A stretch of DNA of 64,000 nt from Anaerolineales bacterium (GCA_023382595.1 JAHDWB010000001.1:1116001-1180000); one strand, 5' to 3'. Positions 16,285 to 25,181 are shown, counted from the first letter of the stretch. Program-made: numbers and translations. Notes: generated from the sequence alone by a model not told the origin.

Positions 16285-17637
16285 ATGTTTATAGAGAAAA
16301 TCAAAAAAATAAACAAACTCTGGCTCATTCCTATTGGGCTTTTACTCATCATCGCCATTTATTTCCTGCCGCCGGTGCGCAATCGTCTTGAACCCCGCCT
16401 CGAACTTCTCCGCACGCGTGTCGTGTATTTCTTTCGCCCGCCGAGCGAAGCCGTCTTCCAACCCAGCGGCGAAACGCCACTGACTCTTGAAACCGCCATC
16501 ATGACCGCCCGCGCTGAATTGAGTTTGACATTAACCCCTCAGGCGACTTCCACGCCGCAGGCGGGTCCAACCCTGATGCCGACGGTCACCACCACGCCGA
16601 TCCCTGCTTCTGTTATGCTCCCGGGTGTCACCTACGTTGACCAGCATAACCGCTGGAATTACTGCGGTCCCGCCAATTTGACCATGGCGCTTAACTTCTG
16701 GGGCTGGACAGGAGACCGCGACGATGTCGCGATGGTGATCAAGCCCGGCTCACCCGACATGAGCAAGAATTTCATCGAACGCGGCTTGGCGGACAAAAAC
16801 GTCATGCCGTATGAGTTGGTGGATTTTGCCAACAATCATACCGAATACCGCGCGCTCTATCGTCACGGCGGTGAAATTGACCTGATCAAACGCCTGATCG
16901 CAGCCGGTTACCCCGTCATTGCTGAGAAGGGCTACTATGAACGCGATTACACCGGCAAGATCGACTGGCTCGGTCACTACCTGTTCACCACCGGTTACGA
17001 CGACGCCAAAGACGGCTTCATCGTGCAGGATGCCTATCTCAAACCCGGCAAGGACCTGTTGAATGAATACGAAGATTATCTCGACGGCTGGCGTTCGTTC
17101 AACTATCTCTTTATCGTTGTCTATCCCGCATCTGAGGAAGCAGACGTATTAAACCTGCTCGGTCCCTGGGCGGATTTTCAATGGGCGGCGCAACACGCGC
17201 TGGAAATGGCGGAACGTGATATCCAAACCTTGAGCGGCAATGACTTGTTCTTTGCCTGGTTCAACAAAGGGACAAGCCACGTTGCGTTGAATCAATATGC
17301 CGATGCATCCACCGCCTACGACCAGGCATTTCGTGAATATGCCTCCTGGGATCTATCCGCAGGAAACCGCCCCTACCGCATGATGTGGTATCAGACGGGT
17401 CCATACTTCGCATATTACTATTCCGCCCGTTATCAGGACGTGATCAACCTCGCGAACACCACATTGAAAACCGTCTCCACGCCCACACTCGAAGAATCCC
17501 TACTCTGGCGCGGACGCGCCTATTACATGATCGGCAACACCCCATCCGCCATCGCGGATTATCGCGCCGCGCTGCAAGTCCACGCGAACTGGTTCCCCGC
17601 CGTACAGGCATTACAAGAATTGGGAGTACAGCCGTAA
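16285..17637 (+). CDS. Membrane-anchored C39-like cysteine peptidase with TPR repeats
   Basis: 450 residues. A short basic N-terminus (MFIEKIKKINK) precedes one membrane helix (about 13-30), which anchors a large extracytoplasmic part. A Thr/Pro-rich linker (about 80-112) leads to a papain-like C39 domain: catalytic Cys127 in WNYCGPANLTMAL, His in DWLGHYLFTTGYD, and a following acidic residue in IVQDAY. The C-terminal third (about 300-450) carries TPR-like helices, including SHVALNQYADASTAYDQAF and GRAYYMIGNTPSAIADYRAA. It may process or bind peptides outside the membrane. The start codon follows a -10 box by 7 bp. Confidence 0.82.
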   Translation: MFIEKIKKINKLWLIPIGLLLIIAIYFLPPVRNRLEPRLELLRTRVVYFFRPPSEAVFQPSGETPLTLETAIMTARAELSLTLTPQATSTPQAGPTLMPTVTTTPIPASVMLPGVTYVDQHNRWNYCGPANLTMALNFWGWTGDRDDVAMVIKPGSPDMSKNFIERGLADKNVMPYELVDFANNHTEYRALYRHGGEIDLIKRLIAAGYPVIAEKGYYERDYTGKIDWLGHYLFTTGYDDAKDGFIVQDAYLKPGKDLLNEYEDYLDGWRSFNYLFIVVYPASEEADVLNLLGPWADFQWAAQHALEMAERDIQTLSGNDLFFAWFNKGTSHVALNQYADASTAYDQAFREYASWDLSAGNRPYRMMWYQTGPYFAYYYSARYQDVINLANTTLKTVSTPTLEESLLWRGRAYYMIGNTPSAIADYRAALQVHANWFPAVQALQELGVQP

Positions 17638-17644
17638 CATCACC

Positions 17645-18457
17645 TCACTCTGATTTTTTTGACTTAAAGGTTTCCCTCACCACCTCGAACGGATCGTCCC
17701 CACGCCTCAGGCTTAGTCCGTGCAGGATCAGCCCCATTTGGGAGAAGCCGAACCAGAGCAGAAAGACCGTCAAGCCGAGGGATGCGCGGTCAAGCCAGAC
17801 GGGGATCGAAGCGGTCAAGTCCGCGACCTGACTGCGCCAGCCCGCCACTTTTGTCTCATACACATCGATCTCTGCCAGAAAGAACTCGAGGCTGTCGCGC
17901 GTTTTTGTGAAATCGCCGCCCAGCAGGTAGGATGCATCGTCAAGGAATGTGGATGCCTGCTCAGCGAGTTGACTCACATTGCCGATCTCGTCGTTCAGTG
18001 AATCGGCGGAGTCGATCAGGTCTGTCAGGATCTGGTCGGGGATGTTAATTTGCAGGAACGGGATCAAGTTCAAGCCGAAGAGTGTGACGCGCAGGCGTTC
18101 GAGCGTGTCCCGCGCGGAGATCAGCCTCCCCCGTGCCGTCTCCAGTTCAGGGACGAGTTTGTCATCCAGCGTGGACTGGACATTTTCGAAAAAGGCTTGA
18201 GGGTCGTTCAAGGTGAATTTGTTCAACGCCTCTTCGGTCGCATTGACGATGCGCAGGGTGCGCTCCAATTCCACCCGTGAATTTTTCAGGGTGACTTCCA
18301 CCTGATCGAGTTCCGCATCGATCGCCCCCAATCTGTCGATCGCCTGGCGGGTCAGCGGCTCGTTATAGACCCAGGCAAGAACAATTCCCACAACACTTAA
18401 GAGAAGCAATAACGAACTTACGATGATCAACGTGCCGGTCAGGATTTTGCGTGCCAT
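17645..18457 (-). CDS. Two-helix membrane protein with long coiled-coil middle
   Basis: 270 residues from the ATG at 18457, which has AAAGGACC upstream. One membrane helix near 7-29 (LIIVSSLLLLLSVVGIVLAW) and another near 225-245 (LGLTVFLLWFGFSQMGLIL) flank a helical region of about 190 residues rich in heptad-like Leu/Asp/Glu patterns (IDAELDQVEVTLKNSRVELE). This topology puts the coiled coil outside the cytoplasm and a basic tail inside. No known family was recognised. It is convergent with the peptidase gene. Confidence 0.7.
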   Translation of the reverse strand: MARKILTGTLIIVSSLLLLLSVVGIVLAWVYNEPLTRQAIDRLGAIDAELDQVEVTLKNSRVELERTLRIVNATEEALNKFTLNDPQAFFENVQSTLDDKLVPELETARGRLISARDTLERLRVTLFGLNLIPFLQINIPDQILTDLIDSADSLNDEIGNVSQLAEQASTFLDDASYLLGGDFTKTRDSLEFFLAEIDVYETKVAGWRSQVADLTASIPVWLDRASLGLTVFLLWFGFSQMGLILHGLSLRRGDDPFEVVRETFKSKKSE

Positions 18458-18555
18458 GTTGGTCCTTTCAATAAAGCGGCGACTTGTCCAATCAAAGATT
18501 TGAAAATTATACAGGCAAAGACAGGTTTCAATTGAAATCTCGTGGAAATTGCCTC

Positions 18556-18604
18556 TTGACAAACCGTCTAAGTTAGACTATTATCTAATTAGACATCGGT
18601 CTAA
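18556..18604 (+). promoter_or_regulatory. Promoter with two GTCTAA/TTAGAC dyads (ArsR-type operator)
   Basis: TTGACA (18556-18561), 17-bp spacer, TATTAT (18579-18584). Dyad 1, GTCTAA-G-TTAGAC (18566-18578), lies inside the spacer. Dyad 2, TTAGAC-ATCG-GTCTAA (18589-18604), covers the start-site region. Both use the same half-site, so one dimeric protein probably binds both. The ArsR-type regulator at 18904 in the same transcription unit is the likely binder, giving autoregulation. Confidence 0.72.
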
Positions 18605-18651
18605 CACAGGCATCTGCCTAACGAATTGTTTTATTCAGGAGAGAGGTAACC

Positions 18652-18879
18652 ATGTCTACCCATACTTGTGATTGCTTGATCGAGGAACAAACCATGTACA
18701 CAACCACCCGCTCCACCGATGCGGAAACATCCCGCAGCATCTTTACCCAGCAGACCGGGCAGGTGCTTGTCACGCTTGGGACACTCTTCAAACACGTGCC
18801 GCCCTTTAACGAGACCATCGACAAGAACACCGGCGAGACGCTGATCTCCATCGGAAAAAAACTAAAAGCCACAAAATAA
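18652..18879 (+). CDS. Small Cys-containing protein, 75 aa
   Basis: ATG at 18652 has an excellent ribosome-binding site (AGGAGAGAGG). The protein has a CDC motif at residues 6-8 (THTCDCLIEE), then a Ser/Thr-rich segment and a C-terminal stretch, GKKLKATK. The middle (FTQQTGQVLVTLGTLFKHVP) is moderately hydrophobic. Being first after a tightly regulated promoter and ahead of an ArsR-type regulator and an MFS exporter, it may be a small metal- or thiol-sensing accessory protein, but that is inference. I do not recognise a family. Confidence 0.6.
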   Translation: MSTHTCDCLIEEQTMYTTTRSTDAETSRSIFTQQTGQVLVTLGTLFKHVPPFNETIDKNTGETLISIGKKLKATK

Positions 18880-18903
18880 TCACGGAGCAGACCGAGGAAC
18901 TTC

Positions 18904-20013
18904 ATGGAAATCCTGACCGAAACTCAAACCGTATCCCCCGCCGTATCCTGGGATTTTGGCACAGCCTACGAACTGTTCATCAGTCTGCACGTTTTGCACG
19001 AACCCGATTATTTCGGTATCCGCCCATCCTACGCCGCCGGCGTCCGTTCAAGGATACCGGCAGCTGAACGCAAACTGCTGGAGGAGGTCTACCCGATCAC
19101 GGGCGTGCCGCTCAAATGGATCGCTTCCCTCCCCGACCCGAAAGATGCCATCACCGCCCTGTGGGCATTGAAGCAGATCGCACCCGCCGAACGGATGCTC
19201 ACGCTTCAAAGGGTGTACGAAAAATTCGAATACGACAACCCTGAAGACGAAGAAAAACACGCGCGTTTTAACGAGATCATGATCCGCGTCGCTTCGGAAG
19301 GAAAATGGACATCCGAAGACAGCGACTATTTCTACAAATCCTTTCATAAAAAACATGGCGGACTAAAGCGGGACGCCATCGAACGCTGCCTTGACTGGTG
19401 GAGCCGACCCGAAGAACTTGGCGAAGGATTCCTTTCCGCCATTCAGGCATACTATCAGGCGTTTTTCGAGGAAGAGGAGAAGCGCGTCGAACCCGTCCTC
19501 AAAGCTGGTCTGGAAAAAGCCCAGGACCTTGCCTCCCGATTAAGTGTCGACGAACTTTTCAGTGAACTTTCGCAGGGCGTCAAACTGGACGATGATTTCC
19601 GGACAACCAATCTCATCATCGCCCCCGCCTTCTGGACCACCCCGCTGGTCTTCTTCGAAAAGCTCGACAAGAACAACATGCTCCTGCTCTTTGGCGCGCG
19701 CCCCGCGGATATGTCCGTCATCCCCGGCGAAACCGTACCGGACGGGCTTGTGCGGTCGCTGAAAGCCCTCGCCGACCCCACCCGCCTGAAGATCCTCTAC
19801 TACCTTTCTCACGAAAGCCTGACGCCGTCCGAGATCGCCCGCAAACTACAGCTCCGCCCGCCAACCGTGACGCACCACTTAAGCGAACTGCGCCTCGCCA
19901 GCCTGGTGGAATTGTCCTTCAAGAACGATGAAAAACGCTATGCCATCCGCAAACAGGCGCTCGATGCGGTCTGCGCAAATATAAAAGCCTTTTTGGAAAA
20001 AGAACCCGAATAA
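18904..20013 (+). CDS. ArsR/SmtB-type transcriptional regulator with long N-terminal domain
   Basis: 369 residues. The C-terminal about 85 residues are a winged helix of ArsR type: SLKALADPTRLKILYYLSHE, TPSEIARKLQLRPPTVTHHL, SELRLASLVELSF, KRYAIRKQALD. The first about 280 residues are a soluble, mostly helical, acidic domain without Cys, unlike classical about 110-residue ArsR proteins, and probably sense an organic ligand rather than a metal. Its ribosome-binding site is GAGGAAC. It lies 24 bp after the 75-residue gene and 9 bp before the MFS gene, so it is one operon, and it is the likely reader of the dyads at 18566-18604. Confidence 0.88.
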   Translation: MEILTETQTVSPAVSWDFGTAYELFISLHVLHEPDYFGIRPSYAAGVRSRIPAAERKLLEEVYPITGVPLKWIASLPDPKDAITALWALKQIAPAERMLTLQRVYEKFEYDNPEDEEKHARFNEIMIRVASEGKWTSEDSDYFYKSFHKKHGGLKRDAIERCLDWWSRPEELGEGFLSAIQAYYQAFFEEEEKRVEPVLKAGLEKAQDLASRLSVDELFSELSQGVKLDDDFRTTNLIIAPAFWTTPLVFFEKLDKNNMLLLFGARPADMSVIPGETVPDGLVRSLKALADPTRLKILYYLSHESLTPSEIARKLQLRPPTVTHHLSELRLASLVELSFKNDEKRYAIRKQALDAVCANIKAFLEKEPE

Positions 20014-20022
20014 AGTAACGCC

Positions 20023-21309
20023 ATGGAAGAAAAAACTTCAAGAAACTTCAAACCGTTTCGCATCCTAAGCGACTACGGCTCCCATATCCGCGCCTTCAAA
20101 CCGAATGCGCGGCTTTATCTCCTCAACGTCATCATCACCGGCGCGGTGATGGGCGTGTTCCGCCTGCTGTTCAATTTCTACGTCCTCAGCCTCGGTTTCG
20201 ACGAGGCGCTGCTCGGCAACCTCATCACCACCAGCAGTTTCGTTGCGTTGATCGTCGCCCTGCCTATGGGCTACCTCGCAGACATGCTCGGGCGGAAATC
20301 ATCGCTCGTCCTTTCGGGTGTGCTGCTGGCAGCTTCCATCCTCGCCATGGCGATCTGGCAGACCGAAACGATGTTCTATTCCATGAACGTCCTTTCGGGC
20401 ATCGCCCAAAGCCTGGCAGGCGTGACCATGTCGCCCTTCCTGATGGAAAACAGCGACGAACGGGAGCGCACCTACCTCTTCAGCTTCGGTCAGGGACTTC
20501 AAATGACCATGGCATCCGCCGGCAGTTGGATCGGCGGCTACCTCCCCACCTGGATCGGACAGGCGCAAGGCGCATCCGCAACCAGCAGCATTGCTTACGG
20601 AAATTCCATCTTCATCATGGGCATCGGCGCAGGGCTCGCCGTCATCCCGCTGATCTTCCTCAAAGCCCCCAAACTGGAGCGCAGTCAGCGCGCCGTGTTT
20701 GCGCCATTCCAATACGCCGCACAACAACCGGTCCTGTTGACCAAACTGATCCTGCCCATGCTGCTGACATCCATCGGCGCAGGGCTGATCATGCCCTTCA
20801 TGAACGTCTTCTTCCGCGTGGTACATAACCAGCCCGATCCCGTCATCGGCACGCTCTTCGCCTGGGGTTCGCTCGCCATGGCTATCGGACTCCTGCTTGC
20901 CCCGCCGCTCGCCGAACGGACAGGCAAGATCCAGCTTGTTGTCATCTCACAGGCACTTTCGATCCCCTTCCTCATTCTGCTGGGCTTCTCCCCCATCTTC
21001 TGGGTCGGCGCCGCAACCTACTACGTCCGCCTCGCGCTGATGAACATGAGCAGCCCCGTCTATCAAACCTTCATCATGGAGCACGTGGACCCCTCCGCCC
21101 GCGCCACCGTCGCCAGCCTGACCAGCATGGCATGGAATTTCGGCTGGGCGTTCAGCCCCACCATCAGCGGCTGGCTGCAGGTCAAATACGGCTTCGGTCC
21201 TCCATTCATCGGCACGATCATTCTCTATACAATTTCCGTGGTCATGTATTGGGCATTCTTCTGGCGCGGAAAAACCACACCAGTCCCGGCGCCCGCCGCG
21301 GCGGATTGA
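20023..21309 (+). CDS. Major facilitator superfamily transporter
   Basis: 428 residues with about 12 membrane helices. The loop 2-3 motif reads LPMGYLADMLGRKSSLV (MFS motif A type). The N-terminus is a 35-residue basic cytoplasmic stretch. Its position as last gene of the ArsR-type operon suggests a drug or metabolite exporter that is derepressed by the regulator's ligand. It ends at a strong terminator. Confidence 0.9.
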   Translation: MEEKTSRNFKPFRILSDYGSHIRAFKPNARLYLLNVIITGAVMGVFRLLFNFYVLSLGFDEALLGNLITTSSFVALIVALPMGYLADMLGRKSSLVLSGVLLAASILAMAIWQTETMFYSMNVLSGIAQSLAGVTMSPFLMENSDERERTYLFSFGQGLQMTMASAGSWIGGYLPTWIGQAQGASATSSIAYGNSIFIMGIGAGLAVIPLIFLKAPKLERSQRAVFAPFQYAAQQPVLLTKLILPMLLTSIGAGLIMPFMNVFFRVVHNQPDPVIGTLFAWGSLAMAIGLLLAPPLAERTGKIQLVVISQALSIPFLILLGFSPIFWVGAATYYVRLALMNMSSPVYQTFIMEHVDPSARATVASLTSMAWNFGWAFSPTISGWLQVKYGFGPPFIGTIILYTISVVMYWAFFWRGKTTPVPAPAAAD

Positions 21310-21334
21310 ACAAGCATTTTCTCCTCCTTGTCAA

Positions 21335-21370
21335 GCAGGTCGGATTTCCCAATCCGACCTGCGCCTTTTT
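21335..21370 (+). terminator. Terminator of the ArsR/MFS operon
   Basis: Perfect 12-bp stem GCAGGTCGGATT (21335-21346) / AATCCGACCTGC (21351-21362), TCCC loop, then GCCTTTTT. The stem resembles the AGGTCGGA-type repeat found in rsmI at 59368. Confidence 0.88.
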
Positions 21371-21386
21371 ATGGCAAAATTAAAAA

Positions 21387-22607
21387 ATGGACAAGGACAT
21401 TCTCATCCTCGGAGGCGGACCAAGCGGACTCTCCACCGCGCTGCATCTGGCGAAGATCGCTCCGCATCTGACTCCTCGCATCCTGATCCTCGAAAAGGAA
21501 TATTATCCACGCCTGAAACTTTGCGCCGGAGGGCTGGTCATCGATGCTGAAGTCATCCTCGAGCGCCTTGGGCTGGATGCGCGCGAAGTCCCGCACGTGG
21601 ATGCATCGAATGTCCGCTTCGACTTTGAGGGCAGAGGGCTTGCTGTCCGCGTGCCGAGGCGCCACGCCATCCGTGTCATCCGCCGCGACGAGTTCGATCA
21701 CTGGCTGGCACAAAAGGCAATGGAAAGAGGAATAGAGATCAAGCAGGGAGTATCCGTCAAGAACGTAATCCCCGACGAAAACGGCGTGACCGTCCAAACA
21801 AACCAAGGCGAATTTCGCGCCGCCATCGTCATCGGCGCGGACGGCTCGAACGGTGTTGCACGCCGCTGTATCTTCCCGAATGAGCCGGTTTACACCGCGC
21901 GTGTATTGGAAGTCATAACTCCAAATTATTCTGTCATTGCGAATACGAGCGAAGCAATCTCAAACGCCGACAACCAGGTTGCTTCGGAGAAAAACACCGC
22001 TCGCAATGACGCGGCTTACTTCGATTTCTTTGCAGTTCCCGAAAACATCGCAGGGTATGTTTGGGATTTCCCTACACAAATCAATGGTCAACCCATGCGC
22101 TGTTGGGGCATCTACGACACCAACCTGCTCGCAGACCAAAAACGCCCCGCACTCAAAGAACCGCTCGCCGAAGAAATGAAACGTCTCGGCTTCGACCTGA
22201 ACGACTACGAGATCAAAGGTCATCCCATCCGCTGGTACAGCCCGTGGAACAAAGCATCCGTTCCACGCATACTGCTGGTCGGCGATGCCGTCGGCGCAGA
22301 CCCGATCTTCGGCGAAGGCATCAGCATGGCGTTGGGATACGGCGCGGTCGCCGCGCAGGAGATCAGCGAGTCGTTTCAGCGTGGCGAATTTTCATTCAGG
22401 GGATACAAGCGTCGGCTGGTTCGAAGCGGGCTGGGTCAAACCCTGTTCGCGCGCTGGGTCATCACGCAAGTCATCTATTCCTTCAAATGGAAATGGTTCC
22501 AGATCCTGCTCTGGAGAACCATGAAACCGATCGTCCTGCTTGCGGCTTGGATCTTTGTTTTGAACTGGAGCAGACGGCTGCCGAAACTTACGACTTCACA
22601 CGCTTGA
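21387..22607 (+). CDS. Geranylgeranyl-reductase-like FAD-dependent oxidoreductase
   Basis: 406 residues. An N-terminal FAD dinucleotide fold (DILILGGGPSGLSTALHLAK) and the second FAD motif (ILLVGDAVGADPIFGEGISM) place it in the geranylgeranyl reductase/ChlP-BchP branch of the PHBH-like flavoproteins. Members saturate isoprenoid chains of lipids, quinones or chlorophylls, or act as halogenase/hydroxylase-like enzymes. Residues about 183-208 are encoded by a palindromic repeat (21933-22010) inserted in frame. The start at 21387 has no good ribosome-binding site. The 3' end overlaps recO on the other strand by 20 bp. Confidence 0.85.
   Translation: MDKDILILGGGPSGLSTALHLAKIAPHLTPRILILEKEYYPRLKLCAGGLVIDAEVILERLGLDAREVPHVDASNVRFDFEGRGLAVRVPRRHAIRVIRRDEFDHWLAQKAMERGIEIKQGVSVKNVIPDENGVTVQTNQGEFRAAIVIGADGSNGVARRCIFPNEPVYTARVLEVITPNYSVIANTSEAISNADNQVASEKNTARNDAAYFDFFAVPENIAGYVWDFPTQINGQPMRCWGIYDTNLLADQKRPALKEPLAEEMKRLGFDLNDYEIKGHPIRWYSPWNKASVPRILLVGDAVGADPIFGEGISMALGYGAVAAQEISESFQRGEFSFRGYKRRLVRSGLGQTLFARWVITQVIYSFKWKWFQILLWRTMKPIVLLAAWIFVLNWSRRLPKLTTSHA
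21933..22010 (+). repeat. Palindromic repeat element inserted in frame in the flavoprotein gene
   Basis: Outer arms GTCATTGCGA (21933-21942) and TCGCAATGAC (22001-22010) are perfect inverses. Inner arms CGAAGCAATC and GGTTGCTTCG (about 21949-21987) continue the hairpin. Its length, 78 bp, is 26 codons, so the frame is kept. The CATTGCGA...GAAGCAATC pattern is that of a dispersed intergenic repeat common in related genomes (from general knowledge, not searched). Confidence 0.8.
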
Positions 22608-23346
22608 TGAAGCCGGGCGTGTTCAACTCGCGTTCGAGCAGATAGGTGAAGTAGCCCTGCATGAGCGTCTCCGCCTCTTTCTTGACCTCCATGCCGGGAT
22701 ATGCGCGCGAGGCATCCCTGTAACTCGAGCGTTGGAAGTGGCGCAGATACTTGAGCGCCTCCAGCGAGATTTTGGACAGGTTGCGCAAGCCTTCGCCGCA
22801 GCGCGGACAGATGACGCCGCCCGCTGTGAACGAAAAGAACTGGTCTTCGGCGCGGATCTCGCGGCTGCAATTGGCGCACTCGAACAACTGTGGACGAAAC
22901 CCGACCGCATCCAACAAACGCATTTCATAATAACGGACTGCCAGCCAGGCATCCTCTTCGGCTTCGATGCGACCAAGCGTTTCCACGAGCAAGCGGAAAA
23001 TCGAAGGATTCGCGCCTTCATCTTCGTAGGAAAAACGCAAAAGCAGTTCGACCACGTACGCGGCATGACTTGTCTTCAGCAGGTCGTCGTGCAGTGGAAG
23101 AAAAGCATTAACCGTCTCCACCTGCGTGACGATCAGCAGGTCGCGTCCTTTGGCGAGCTGAATGGTGATCTGGGTGAATGGCTGCAAATGTCCCGCCTTG
23201 CGCGAAGTAACTTTACGCGCGCCCTTCGCGATCGCGCGCACCATGCCCTGTTCGCGGGTATAGAGCGTGAGCAGGCGGTCAGCTTCGCCCCAATCCGCGT
23301 GGCGGAGGACAACAGCGGAAGCGCGGAAGGAACGGAAGTCAGTCAT
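22588..23346 (-). CDS. recO: DNA repair protein RecO
   Basis: 252 residues, normal length. The N-terminal OB fold begins FRASAVVLRHADWGEADRLL and continues TLYTREQGMVRAIAKGARK. A helical domain follows, with a zinc site CANC...CPRC near residues 155-185. RecO loads RecA on SSB-coated DNA together with RecR. A 9-bp hairpin lies between cdd and recO. It is third in the minus-strand run glmU, cdd, recO. Confidence 0.93.
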   Translation of the reverse strand: MTDFRSFRASAVVLRHADWGEADRLLTLYTREQGMVRAIAKGARKVTSRKAGHLQPFTQITIQLAKGRDLLIVTQVETVNAFLPLHDDLLKTSHAAYVVELLLRFSYEDEGANPSIFRLLVETLGRIEAEEDAWLAVRYYEMRLLDAVGFRPQLFECANCSREIRAEDQFFSFTAGGVICPRCGEGLRNLSKISLEALKYLRHFQRSSYRDASRAYPGMEVKKEAETLMQGYFTYLLERELNTPGFIKRVKS

Positions 23347-23383
23347 AAGAGAGTGAGAGTAGTCGCTTACTACTCTCTATTTT

Positions 23384-23791
23384 CTAATTGTCTCTCACCA
23401 AATGCTTTGGCGTGAACGCTTCGGGAAGCAGCTCGCTCACCGTCATCTCCTTCACCAACTTCCCTTCCCCATTTGCCAGCAATACAAGTATATCCAACCC
23501 GAATTCAGCCATCACCTGACGGCATCCGCCGCAGGGAGAGCCGCCATTCTTGGTGACAACGGAGATCACTTCAAACTCGGTTTCACCTTCTGAAACGGCT
23601 TTGAAGATGGCGACACGTTCGGCACACATCGTCTGCGGGTAGGCGGCGTTTTCGATGTTCACACCGGTGTATAGACGCCCGCTCTTCGTCCGCAGCGCCG
23701 CGCCGACAGGATAATTCGAATATGGCACGTATGCGCGGCGACGCGCTTCGTTGGCAAGATCGATCAAGGCTTGTTTTTCTTCTTTGGTCAT
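23384..23791 (-). CDS. cdd: Cytidine deaminase
   Basis: 135 residues, typical of the tetrameric single-domain enzymes. Substrate motif TGVNIENAAYPQTMCAERVA contains the first zinc ligand (C-A-E). PCGGCRQVMAEFG provides the two further Cys ligands. It converts cytidine and deoxycytidine to uridine and deoxyuridine in pyrimidine salvage. It lies 8 bp after glmU on the same strand. Confidence 0.96.
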   Translation of the reverse strand: MTKEEKQALIDLANEARRRAYVPYSNYPVGAALRTKSGRLYTGVNIENAAYPQTMCAERVAIFKAVSEGETEFEVISVVTKNGGSPCGGCRQVMAEFGLDILVLLANGEGKLVKEMTVSELLPEAFTPKHLVRDN

Positions 23792-23799
23792 GGTCTGCT

Positions 23800-25164
23800 C
23801 TATTTCTTCTTTGCTTTTCGTTCCAATTTTTTGATCGCGCGGGCGGGCATGCCGACCACAAGTGTATCGTCCGCCACATTTTTAGTCACGACCGCGCCTG
23901 CGCCTGTCCGCGCGCCATCTCCAATTTTTAGCGGTGCAACCAGCATAGTATCCGAACCAATAAAGACATCTTCGCCGATCTCGGTGGCGTGTTTCTTTTC
24001 GCCGTCGTAATTACAGGTGATCGTCCCTGCGCCGATGTTGGTGTTCGCGCCGATCTGCGCGTTGCCGATGTACGAGAAATGTCCCATCTTCACGCCTTCG
24101 GCGAGATACGAATCCTTCACTTCACCGAAATTCCCCATGTGGACGTGGTTGCCAAGATGCGCTCCCTTTCTCAGCCTCGCAAACGGACCCATATCCACGT
24201 CATCTTCGAGCACTGCGCCTTCAAGAACGGATGCGAGAATCTTACAGCGATTCCCAATTTTTGTGTCACGGATGATCGTGTTCGGTCCGATTAAGTTTCC
24301 CTCGCCAATCTCGGTCTTGCCATACAGGTAAGTATTTGGCATGAGGGTCGTATCCTTCCCGATGGTCACATCCGCTTCGATGTAGGTGGAAGCGGGGTCG
24401 ATCACCGTCACGCCGTTGAGCATGTGTTTCTCGTTGATGCGCCGCCGCATGGCGGCTTCCACTTCCGCGAGATGGATGCGGGTGTTTACGCCGATGGTCT
24501 CTTCGAGATCGTTCATCACCGTGGCTTGGACGGACAAACCGTCTTGGGTCGCCAGTTCGACTGTATCGGTCAGATAGTATTCGCCCTTCTTGGGATTCTT
24601 CGGGATGCGATGCAAAGCGTCCCACAACCAATTCGCATCGAAGCAATAACCGCCGACGTTCAACTCCTTGACCTGCAACTGTTCGGGCGTGGCAACATAT
24701 TCCTCCACAATGGCTTCCACCGAGCCGTCCGTCTTGCGGATGATGCGCCCGAACCCGCGCGGGTCGTCGGCAACGACGGTCAGCATCGAGATCGGTCCGC
24801 TGTTCTGCTTTTGCGTCTCCACCAGTTGTTGTAACGTCTCACCGCGCAACAAAGGCATGTCGGCATAGCAGACGACGACGAGATCCGTCTTTCCTTTGAG
24901 CAGGGACTCGGCTTGCATGACCGCATGTCCCGTACCAAGCTGCGGCTCCTGCAGGACCGATTGGGCTGATTCGCCCAACCAGTCTTTAACCTCGTCCGCG
25001 CCATGTCCCACCACCACGACGGGCTTCTCGGTGGTGGATTGCTGGATGGCGCGCAAGGCATGCCAGAGCATGGGCTTTCCAACAACGGGATGTAATACTT
25101 TCGGCAGGGATGATTTCATGCGGGTCCCCTGCCCGGCGGCAAGGAGGATGGCGGTTATTTTCAT
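23800..25164 (-). CDS. glmU: Bifunctional GlmU: GlcN-1-P acetyltransferase / GlcNAc-1-P uridyltransferase
   Basis: 454 residues, full length. The N-terminal uridyltransferase domain shows AILLAAGQGTRMKSSLPKVL and GTGHAVMQAE. The C-terminal left-handed beta helix carries hexapeptide repeats (IGKDTTLMPNTYLYG, IGEGNLIGPNTIIRD) and the acetyltransferase region GNFGEVKDSYLAEGVKMGHF, SYIGNAQIGANTNIGAGT. The product UDP-GlcNAc feeds envelope polysaccharide synthesis. The ribosome-binding site is AGGTGA. The gene starts after the tRNA-Gln terminator. Confidence 0.97.
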   Translation of the reverse strand: MKITAILLAAGQGTRMKSSLPKVLHPVVGKPMLWHALRAIQQSTTEKPVVVVGHGADEVKDWLGESAQSVLQEPQLGTGHAVMQAESLLKGKTDLVVVCYADMPLLRGETLQQLVETQKQNSGPISMLTVVADDPRGFGRIIRKTDGSVEAIVEEYVATPEQLQVKELNVGGYCFDANWLWDALHRIPKNPKKGEYYLTDTVELATQDGLSVQATVMNDLEETIGVNTRIHLAEVEAAMRRRINEKHMLNGVTVIDPASTYIEADVTIGKDTTLMPNTYLYGKTEIGEGNLIGPNTIIRDTKIGNRCKILASVLEGAVLEDDVDMGPFARLRKGAHLGNHVHMGNFGEVKDSYLAEGVKMGHFSYIGNAQIGANTNIGAGTITCNYDGEKKHATEIGEDVFIGSDTMLVAPLKIGDGARTGAGAVVTKNVADDTLVVGMPARAIKKLERKAKKK

Positions 25165-25181
25165 AAAGTCACCTCATAACA

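Noticed and set aside
23347-23383. Terminator between cdd and recO
   Set aside because: A 9-bp GAGAGTAGT hairpin exists, but no T tract follows on the transcribed minus strand. It is more likely a small hairpin within the glmU-cdd-recO unit.
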